Shown piece after piece: positions 1-5,917 of a stretch of 5,917 nucleotides of DNA. The stretch is taken from the NCBI GenBank assembly GCA_039920345.1, contig JBDSDZ010000191.1, positions 1 through 5,917 of the forward strand, given 5' to 3'. Each line of letters begins with the position of its first letter. Position 1 is the stretch's first letter. The position numbers and the translations under genes are program-made. The DNA comes from Croceibacterium_A sp039920345. Its GTDB lineage: Bacteria > Pseudomonadota > Alphaproteobacteria > Sphingomonadales > Sphingomonadaceae. The notes beneath the pieces are model-generated. The model made no database searches, had not been told where the DNA came from, and saw only the letters and a list, made by a program, of their open reading frames with translations.

Positions 1-2
1 CC

Positions 3-1358
<1,356 letters not shown>

Positions 1359-1362
1359 AGCC

Positions 1363-2328
1363 TTAATCGTCCGGTTCGGCCTCAGTGTGTGTTGGCCAAT
1401 TCCCACCGGTACGAATATCGGCAAGGCTGGTGGCGTCCAGAGGTGCTTGCAGCGAGACGCGCCAATCCTTTGTGTGTTCTGACGAAAATTCAACACGCTG
1501 AAGCTTGATGTCGTGAGCGTCACCGTACTGGGCTTTTAGCGCTTGCTCGAGCGTCACAAATTCCGGCTCAATCCACATGGCCATTCCGAGAAAGACCAGT
1601 GCTGGTCGCATCGGTCCGCACGGCGTCTCCAATATGACAGTGCCCGGATAGGAAACACGTGCGGTGCGGAATGTAGGCGGTGCCCCATTCTCGATCTCGG
1701 CATACGGGTTTAGCGAGTCCTGCACTTCGAGCCAGATCGAGTTGATCGAGCAGCTCGATCCCGTTTCTGTGTTGTGAAAGATGTCCGCGAACAAGTCGGT
1801 ATCGCTAGGCAACACATAATCAACCTCATCCCTTTCGGACGAGTTGCCGCCTTCCTCACAACGATGAAGTTGTACTCCGACGCCGGTGCAGGCGCAGCGC
1901 TTATGCCAGAACACCACAAAATCGAGACCAAGGAGAGGATTCAAGTCCTTCACCTGGATTTCCGTGATGCGACGCAAGGTTATACCAAGGCGCTCGGCGA
2001 CAGCTTCGGCTTGAGGTGAGAAGCCCGACAGGCTGACCGCAATTGTCCGGTCGGCGCCTATCATGGATCGCTTCGTAGCCAACTGTTCGAGCCAAGTGAC
2101 ATCTTGAACTTTGGCGCGTCGGCGACACTCAATCGTGATTAGGACATCTGACGTGCCCGCCCTCGTGCGGATCGTCGCGTCCACCTCTCTGAGGCGTCCG
2201 GTCACTTTGCATCGGACGCGATCAGGAGACTTAACGACGATGCCTTGTGGTCCGGCATCCGCTTCGATCCGGGCAATCAGCCGCTCGAATTCGCGCCACT
2301 CGGGATCGGCACGACGCCGTCTACTCAT
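1363..2328 (-). CDS. Mrr-like PD-(D/E)XK restriction endonuclease-type protein
   Basis: The 321-residue protein has an N-terminal domain, about residues 8-120, resembling the Mrr_cat / restriction endonuclease-like fold. Candidate active-site elements are E15 in the first helix, D50 in REVDATI, the E67-C-R69 strand motif and Q82 in WLEQLATK, followed by the GADRTIAVSLSGFS segment typical of this group. The usual ExK lysine is an arginine here (ECR), which I remember from several Mrr-like relatives, so activity is plausible but unproven. Residues 121-321 are not recognised. They contain a Cys/His cluster (H142, C145, C147, H155, C157) that might bind metal or be incidental. The ATG at 2328 has only a weak, very close GAGG before it. 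The gene runs divergently from the DUF5131-tcmP pair and converges on acs. Its likely role is DNA cleavage or nucleic-acid defence; the fold call is fairly firm, the biological role is inference. Confidence 0.75.
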   Translation of the reverse strand: MSRRRRADPEWREFERLIARIEADAGPQGIVVKSPDRVRCKVTGRLREVDATIRTRAGTSDVLITIECRRRAKVQDVTWLEQLATKRSMIGADRTIAVSLSGFSPQAEAVAERLGITLRRITEIQVKDLNPLLGLDFVVFWHKRCACTGVGVQLHRCEEGGNSSERDEVDYVLPSDTDLFADIFHNTETGSSCSINSIWLEVQDSLNPYAEIENGAPPTFRTARVSYPGTVILETPCGPMRPALVFLGMAMWIEPEFVTLEQALKAQYGDAHDIKLQRVEFSSEHTKDWRVSLQAPLDATSLADIRTGGNWPTHTEAEPDD

Positions 2329-2405
2329 CCCTCAGCATCCGTGTTCAACGCAATCCTCACGGTGGTGGTTATACGCCTGAAGCCAGTTCGTTCTCGACTT
2401 GTCCC

Positions 2406-2414
2406 TGTGGATAA
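2406..2414 (-). promoter_or_regulatory. DnaA-box consensus 9-mer
   Basis: The minus strand reads TTATCCACA, an exact match to the strong DnaA box. It lies about 32 bases before the TTG start of the DUF5131 gene and overlaps the weak plus-strand -10 candidate. I noticed no second perfect copy nearby, so this is not an origin. It could be a regulatory DnaA site or a chance match. Confidence 0.35.
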
Positions 2415-2436
2415 GTCATTAAACCGCTGATTCTGG

Positions 2437-2441
2437 GGAGG
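2437..2441 (+). promoter_or_regulatory. Ribosome binding site fixing a TTG start
   Basis: GGAGG sits 5 bases before the TTG at 2447, within a longer GGGGAGGG purine run. It supports this non-ATG start. The resulting N-terminus, MADGSAIEWTDATWNP, has the short lead before IEWTDATWNP that I expect for DUF5131 proteins. Confidence 0.7.
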
Positions 2442-2446
2442 GTTGA

Positions 2447-3181
2447 TTGGCTGACGGAAGTGCAATCGAGTGGACCGATGCCACGTGGAATCCGGTAACC
2501 GGATGCACGAAGATTACGGCCGGATGCGACAATTGTTACGCAGCTCGCTTCTCTGAACGCTTTCGTGGTGTGCCGGGACATCCGTTTGAGAATGGATTTG
2601 ACCTGACGCTTCGACCGGAGCGGCTTGAGCAGCCGCTACGGTGGCGCCGAAGCCGCATGATTTTCGTCAACTCCATGAGCGACCTGTTCCACAAGCGCGT
2701 CCCGATCAACTTCATCGACCAAGTCTTTGACACGATGGAACAGGCCCACTGGCACACGTTCCAGCTTCTGACGAAGCGCAGCTCCCGAATGCGCGACTAT
2801 TTGCTCGGTCGCTATGCCGAGCGACCGGCACCGGCTCATATCTGGAACGGCGTTTCAGTCGAGGACCGACTTGGCGCCTCTCGGATCAGTCATCTCCAGG
2901 GTGCGACGTCGGCGGTCCGCTTCCTGTCCGTCGAGCCGCTGATCGGACCTGTCGGGCCAGTTGATCTTACTGGCATTCATTGGGTCATCGCCGGTGGGGA
3001 AAGCGGTCCAGGCGCAAGGCCAATGCACATCGAATGGGCGCGAGAGATTCGGGACACGTGCGAAGCTCAGAATGTTCCGTTCTTCTTTAAGCAGTGGGGT
3101 GGCGTTCGGCCAAAGAGCGGCGGACGAGATTTGGATGGTCGCGAATGGAATGACTTTCCGACCAGCGTTCGCGCTGCCTGA
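2447..3181 (+). CDS. Three-Cys-motif protein, DUF5131 / phage Gp37-Gp68 family
   Basis: The 244-residue protein matches the DUF5131 (PF07505, 'phage Gp37/Gp68') family. It begins with IEWTDATWNPVTGC and carries the hallmark three cysteines C20, C27 and C30 (C-x6-C-x2-C, followed by Tyr31). Further family blocks are FVNSMSDLFHK (about 72-83), the LLTKRS segment (about 107-112), FLSVEPLIGP (159-168), IAGGESGPGARP (about 181-192) and the C-terminal VPFFFKQWGG (about 210-219). The family is not biochemically defined as far as I know; the cysteine spacing suggests an Fe-S or radical-SAM-like centre, but it is not the canonical CxxxCxxC. It starts at TTG with a strong ribosome binding site and its stop overlaps the tcmP start, so the two products are probably made together. 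Length is normal and nothing is broken. The family call is secure; enzymatic function is unknown. Confidence 0.9.
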   Translation: MADGSAIEWTDATWNPVTGCTKITAGCDNCYAARFSERFRGVPGHPFENGFDLTLRPERLEQPLRWRRSRMIFVNSMSDLFHKRVPINFIDQVFDTMEQAHWHTFQLLTKRSSRMRDYLLGRYAERPAPAHIWNGVSVEDRLGASRISHLQGATSAVRFLSVEPLIGPVGPVDLTGIHWVIAGGESGPGARPMHIEWAREIRDTCEAQNVPFFFKQWGGVRPKSGGRDLDGREWNDFPTSVRAA

Positions 3182-4356
3182 TGCCCATCGACGTCGCGCA
3201 CTACGTCGGTCGCGAACCGGCGTACGTGAAGCACACATTCTTGGATAAGTACCTCCCAGCCCTCATCGGCCGCATTGGCAATCACGCGTTCGATAGTTTT
3301 GTGTACGTGGATGGTTTTGCCGGTCCGTGGCGTTCAACGGCTGGCGAGAACTTCGATGATACCTCATTCGGCATCGCGCTCAGGCACATGACGGCGCTGA
3401 AAGATTCTTTTGCAGATCGTGGGCGGCACGTCCGCATGAAGGCGATCCTCGTTGAAAAAGATGATGCGACCTTCACTGCGCTAAAAAACGCTGTGGCATC
3501 TTATCCGGCTATCGAATGCCTTCCTCTGCAAGGCGAGTTTGAGGATCAAATTCCTCGTATCCAAAACGAGATTCCGCACGGGGCGTTCTCTTTCGTTTTG
3601 GTTGATCCCAAGGGGTTTCCGGACATGGAGCGGGTCTTGCCGCTCCTTGCACGGTCGAACTCAGAGGCCTTGGTCAACTTCATGTTCGACTTTGCCAATC
3701 GGTTTGCGGGAACTGAGCTACTTCCTGCCCTTGAAAAGTGGTTATCGAGCGAAGGCGATAAGACGTGGCGCACGGAGGTGGATGCGCTCGCCAAGATCGA
3801 TCGCGAGAATCGGTTAGAAGCGTTGGCGGTCGAGAAGCTGCGCCGTGAAGCAACTTATACCTATTCGCCAGTGATCTCCGTCGATAAACCCTTACAGGAC
3901 CGCACTCTGTACAAGCTGATTTTCCTCACACGCCATCCAAAAGGGCTCGAGGTTTTTAGGGCTAGCGAAAATGCTGCGCTGCAAGCGCAGGCTGCCAGTC
4001 GCACCAATTCTAAAGCGGCAGCGCGCGAAAAAAAGACCAACATGAGCGATTTCTTTGGTGCGCATGGAGATGTGCCTAACGACCGAAGCTCTGTTCGATT
4101 GAGGGAAGGCGAGATCCAGGCACGTCAGCTTTTGCTTGCCAGTCTTGCTTCTGCAGGGACCGCAGGAAGGGCTTGGTCCCAAGTTTGGCCCAGTGTTCTA
4201 AACGACGCAGTCATCACGCGCTCCAAGCTGGGTCACATCGTGAATGAGATGCGCAAAACACGGGCAATTGATGCGCCGAATTGGCCGAGCGAGCGGAAAA
4301 TCATTCCGCAGGAGGAACAACTCTTGAGGTTGATCATCAGGCCACCAGCAACATAG
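3181..4356 (+). CDS. tcmP: Three-Cys-motif partner protein TcmP
   Basis: The 391-residue protein matches TcmP (TIGR04474), the family that accompanies DUF5131 three-Cys proteins. Typical features are the N-terminal VKHTFLDKYL segment (about 16-25), FVYVDGFAGPW (40-50), and FVLVDPKGFPDM (138-149). The DGFAGP block resembles a SAM-binding glycine-rich motif I, and DPKG sits where DNA methyltransferases have a DPPY/DPxG-type motif IV; a Rossmann methyltransferase-like fold is therefore likely, though activity is inference. The middle holds a basic, alanine-rich, probably disordered stretch (about 265-290). The C-terminal part (about 300-391) looks helical and may form a winged-helix-like domain ending near RKIIPQEEQLLRLI. 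The ATG shares its A with the preceding TGA and has no clear ribosome binding site of its own, which points to translational coupling. A role in modifying a nucleic acid or another substrate is open. Confidence 0.9.
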   Translation: MPIDVAHYVGREPAYVKHTFLDKYLPALIGRIGNHAFDSFVYVDGFAGPWRSTAGENFDDTSFGIALRHMTALKDSFADRGRHVRMKAILVEKDDATFTALKNAVASYPAIECLPLQGEFEDQIPRIQNEIPHGAFSFVLVDPKGFPDMERVLPLLARSNSEALVNFMFDFANRFAGTELLPALEKWLSSEGDKTWRTEVDALAKIDRENRLEALAVEKLRREATYTYSPVISVDKPLQDRTLYKLIFLTRHPKGLEVFRASENAALQAQAASRTNSKAAAREKKTNMSDFFGAHGDVPNDRSSVRLREGEIQARQLLLASLASAGTAGRAWSQVWPSVLNDAVITRSKLGHIVNEMRKTRAIDAPNWPSERKIIPQEEQLLRLIIRPPAT

Positions 4357-4474
4357 CCAACGCGGCGGACGGCTACAGTTCTGGAGACACCAAGAAACTC
4401 TGGTAGTCCCGCCCCGCCCGCCTCCCATAAAAACAACTTTCCTACACACCCTCAACTAGCGTCTACCCTGCCGG

Positions 4475-4909
4475 ATGACGCCCAACTCCCCTCTAACTCC
4501 CCACCGCCCCTACCGCCGCCTGCGCGTCCCAGCGTTCTACCCGGTCCCGACCCGCACCCGGCGCGACGGGTGGACGGTGCAGCGGCAGGCCGATTTCCTG
4601 GGGATGCTGGCCGAGACCGGCTCGGTGATCGGCGCCTGCGAGGCAGTGGGGATCAGCCGCAAGGGCGCCTATAAGCTGCGCGCGCGGCCCGGCGCGGAGA
4701 GCTTTGCGGCGGCGTGGGATGCGGCGTTGGGGATGGAGCCGCGAAAGGTGACACCTCCGGCGCGCGATTGCCTCGACTGGAACCCGCTCGTGCGGCTGGT
4801 GATGTTCCGCGGGCGGTATCGCGGGTCGTGGTGCAACGCCTATGACGGCAAGCTGCTGTGGCAGGTTCGCCAGCCAGGCCAGGTTGACAGGGTGTCACCC
4901 GGAAGGTGA
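4475..4909 (+). CDS. Small helix-turn-helix protein, sphingomonad type
   Basis: The 144-residue basic protein contains DGWTVQRQADFLGMLAETGS followed by a helix-turn-helix, roughly residues 35-70 (ACEAVGISRKGAYKLRARPGA). This resembles small terminase-subunit or resolvase-type DNA-binding helices. I associate this layout (RRDGWT..RQ..FL..LAETGSV..AC..VG.S...AY.LR) with proteins common in Sphingomonadales and of unknown function. A second conserved-looking block, CLDWNPLVRLVMFRGRYRGSWCNAYDGKLL, follows at about 101-130. The last residues, about VDRVSPGR, are encoded by a hairpin, so the C-terminus may have been altered by a repeat. The ATG at 4475 has no strong ribosome binding site. GC content matches the flanking chromosome rather than the islet. 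DNA binding is likely; target and role are not visible. Confidence 0.65.
   Translation: MTPNSPLTPHRPYRRLRVPAFYPVPTRTRRDGWTVQRQADFLGMLAETGSVIGACEAVGISRKGAYKLRARPGAESFAAAWDAALGMEPRKVTPPARDCLDWNPLVRLVMFRGRYRGSWCNAYDGKLLWQVRQPGQVDRVSPGR
4746..4756. repeat. AGGTGACACCT near-palindrome inside the HTH gene
   Basis: An 11-base near-palindrome (AGGTG-A-CACCT) lies within the coding region of the helix-turn-helix gene. Its GGTGACA core recurs in the hairpin at 4890-4914, so both may belong to one dispersed repeat family. It encodes the KVTP residues in frame. Confidence 0.35.
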
Positions 4910-4914
4910 CAGCC
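4890..4914. repeat. Hairpin with GGTGTCACC / GGTGACA arms over the HTH stop
   Basis: The left arm GGGTGTCACC (4890-4899) and right arm GGTGACAGCC (4905-4914) pair at 9 of 10 positions around a 5-base CGGAA loop. The TGA of the helix-turn-helix gene (4907-4909) lies in the right arm. No T-run follows, so it is not a classical intrinsic terminator; it could still slow transcription or protect the 3' end, or be a copy of a dispersed palindromic repeat. Confidence 0.6.
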
Positions 4915-4947
4915 CGTAGCCCACATCTCACAGCCGCGCCGCTAGTG

Positions 4948-5008
4948 CCGCGACAATTTAGCCCATTTGCTTGGCTAGCCGCCGCCCGGTTTTGCGCTAT
5001 TGTCGCGG
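4948..5008. repeat. Perfect 10-base inverted repeat with 41-base spacer
   Basis: CCGCGACAAT (4948-4957) is mirrored exactly by ATTGTCGCGG (4999-5008). Just inside the arms, AGC and GCT can extend the pairing if a small bulge is allowed. The element lies in the leader region of the exported NTF2-like gene, ending 53 bases before its ATG. It could be a two-site operator, an RNA stem in the leader, or a small repeat end. The role is not determinable from sequence. Confidence 0.5.
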
Positions 5009-5047
5009 TGAAAGGGATTCTCCCGCCCCGCGAGGAGAGCCCGCCAA

Positions 5048-5054
5048 GGGGAGG
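5048..5054 (+). promoter_or_regulatory. Ribosome binding site of the exported protein gene
   Basis: GGGGAGG ends 7 bases before the ATG at 5062, an ideal distance. It supports this start over internal ATGs and fits the signal peptide that begins there. Confidence 0.7.
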
Positions 5055-5061
5055 GGTTTTG

Positions 5062-5917
5062 ATGCGCCGATCGATCCGCAGCGCGTTTGCGGCTTTAACC
5101 CTGGCGGCCGTCGCCAGCATGGCCGCCGCGGCCTCCGAACCGCCGGGCGGGGTGCCGATGGCGCAGCAGGCCTGCCAGCGCGCCTGCCTCGAAGGGTTCG
5201 TCAACAAGTACCTGCAGGCAATGGCCGACAACAGGGTCGATCCCGCGCTGTTCGCGCCGAACGCCCGCTTCACCGAAAACGGCGTCGAAATGCCGCTCGG
5301 CAATGAAGGCCTGTGGGCGACCACCAGCGGGCTTGGCACCTACAAGTTCTACATTCCGGATACCGAGACGCAGAACGTCGCCTTCCTCGGCACGGTGATG
5401 GAACAGGCGTCGAGCTCTGCCACCGGCCCGCAGCGCGAGCCCGAGGCGGTTGGCCTGGCGCTGCGCCTGCGGATCGTGAACGGCAAGATCACCGAGGTCG
5501 AGCAGATCGCCGCGCGGCCCGACCGGCCTTTGGGTGCGACCGCCGCGGCCGCGCCCAGCAGTCCGTTCAGCGCAACCGGTGCCTCGGTCGAGAAAATGGG
5601 CGCTCCTTCGCCGCGCTTCCTGCAGGCCGTCCCCGCAAACGAACGCATGAGCCGCGCCGACCTGATCGCGGTTGGCAATTCCTATTTTTCGGCGATCCAG
5701 CGCAACGAAGGCAAGGGATACTATCCGTTCACCGACGACTGCCTGCGCCATGAAAACGGTATCGTTACCGCAGGTCCTCCCGGATCGGGTGCGCGCGCTG
5801 GCTGCGCCGAGCAGTTGCGCACATCGCTGATCGGCGCCGTCACCAGCATCCGCGACCGCCGCTTTGTCGCCGTCGACCGGGAGCGCGGTATCGTGTTCTC
5901 GTTTGCGTTCTTCGACC
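5062..5917 (+). CDS. Exported two-domain NTF2-like (SnoaL-fold) protein, 3'-truncated
   Basis: The frame is open from ATG 5062 to the window end (285 complete codons, no stop). Residues 1-24 form a clear Sec signal peptide: RRSIR, a hydrophobic Ala/Leu core, and a small-residue site near AAA-SE. The mature part begins with C38-x3-C42 (ACQRAC) and an NTF2-like half at about 43-150, with FVNKYLQAMADNRVDPALF, RFTENGVEMPLGNEGLW and the strand-rich LRLRIVNGKITEVEQIAAR. A linker rich in Ala, Pro and Ser (about 155-190) leads to a second NTF2-like half from about 197 (RADLIAVGNSYFSAIQ, then TDDCLRHENG with C227 and C248). The paired cysteines may form disulfides in the periplasm. I recall similar uncharacterised exported proteins in sphingomonads. 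Substrate and catalytic activity are unknown. A strong ribosome binding site supports the start. Confidence 0.85.
   Translation, partial: MRRSIRSAFAALTLAAVASMAAAASEPPGGVPMAQQACQRACLEGFVNKYLQAMADNRVDPALFAPNARFTENGVEMPLGNEGLWATTSGLGTYKFYIPDTETQNVAFLGTVMEQASSSATGPQREPEAVGLALRLRIVNGKITEVEQIAARPDRPLGATAAAAPSSPFSATGASVEKMGAPSPRFLQAVPANERMSRADLIAVGNSYFSAIQRNEGKGYYPFTDDCLRHENGIVTAGPPGSGARAGCAEQLRTSLIGAVTSIRDRRFVAVDRERGIVFSFAFFD

Larger units (their letters stand above)
2329..2446. promoter_or_regulatory. Divergent intergenic region with putative back-to-back promoters
   Basis: These 118 bases separate two divergent gene starts and must carry the promoters of both sides unless transcription enters from elsewhere. 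On the minus strand, TATAAC (2368-2373) is a fair -10 candidate about 40 bases before the nuclease ATG, but no good -35 accompanies it. On the plus strand, TTCGTT (2388-2393) with GATAAG (2410-2415), spacing 16, is a weak candidate. The GATAAG element overlaps a perfect DnaA-box sequence. The promoter assignments are guesses from short motifs; only the shared regulatory location is well supported. Confidence 0.45.
1359..4440. other. Lower-GC three-gene islet between core-type genes
   Basis: Lines counted by eye inside this block are about 48-58% GC, while lines in acs and in the gene after 5062 are about 65-68%. The change is sharp at the acs stop and less sharp on the right, where GC-rich sequence returns around 4410-4440. 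The block holds a nuclease-like gene and the divergent DUF5131-tcmP pair, none of them housekeeping. This pattern suggests horizontal acquisition. I found no integrase, transposase, tRNA fragment or flanking direct repeat, so the mechanism and exact borders are unknown; the given ends are approximate. Bases 4357-4474, after tcmP, show no gene and no convincing terminator hairpin. Confidence 0.5.

Noticed and set aside
3249..3257. Second DnaA-box-like sequence inside tcmP
   Set aside because: It reads TTGGATAAG and lacks the TGTG end of the consensus; it lies within coding sequence.
4375..4412. Possible terminator hairpin after tcmP (TCTGGAGA... ACTCTGGT)
   Set aside because: The two TCTGG elements are in the same orientation rather than inverted, and no T-run follows, so no stem is supported.
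4653..5339. Long minus-strand open frame of 228 codons
   Set aside because: It runs antisense to the HTH gene end, the spacer and the NTF2-like gene start. It has low-complexity Ala/Arg/Pro composition and no recognisable domain; long antisense frames are common in GC-rich coding DNA.
5095..5751. Minus-strand open frame of 218 codons
   Set aside because: It is the mirror of the NTF2-like gene, whose plus-strand frame has a signal peptide, a strong ribosome binding site and recognisable domains.
5313..5753. Plus-strand open frame of 146 codons
   Set aside because: It is out of frame with the NTF2-like gene, Arg/Ala/Pro-rich and without domain features.

Overview
The window looks like a chromosomal stretch of an alphaproteobacterium, probably Sphingomonadales (Erythrobacteraceae-like). 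The clues are GC-rich flanking genes, a small helix-turn-helix protein of a type I associate with sphingomonads, and a secreted NTF2-like protein of a kind I remember from that group. The taxonomic call is inference from recalled family resemblance, not from a search.

Layout. Bases 3-1358 (+) are the 3' two-thirds of acetyl-CoA synthetase (acs), a core metabolic gene. Four bases after its stop, base composition changes. Lines counted by eye fall from about 65-68% GC in the flanks to about 48-58%, and this lower-GC block runs to about 4356-4440. It holds three genes: a leftward gene for a PD-(D/E)XK (Mrr-like) endonuclease-type protein (1363-2328, -), then a 118-base divergent intergenic region, then a rightward two-gene unit. 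That unit encodes a three-cysteine-motif protein (DUF5131, 'phage Gp37/Gp68', 2447-3181, +) and its known partner TcmP (3181-4356, +). The two rightward genes overlap by one base (TGATG). After 4440 high GC resumes, with a small helix-turn-helix protein (4475-4909, +) whose last codons lie in a hairpin. Next comes a spacer with a perfect 10-base inverted repeat, then an exported two-domain NTF2-like protein (5062 onward, +) cut by the window end.

How the genes may work together. The three-Cys protein and TcmP are an established co-occurring pair of unknown function. The first has a cysteine motif suggesting a metal or Fe-S centre. The second shows methyltransferase-like Rossmann motifs. Here they sit head-to-head with a nuclease-like gene in a compact, compositionally foreign block inserted between ordinary chromosomal genes. 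That arrangement would fit a nucleic-acid modification and restriction (defence) module, but this is a hypothesis from context. No integrase, transposase or clear attachment site is visible. No tRNA, rRNA or CRISPR array was seen.
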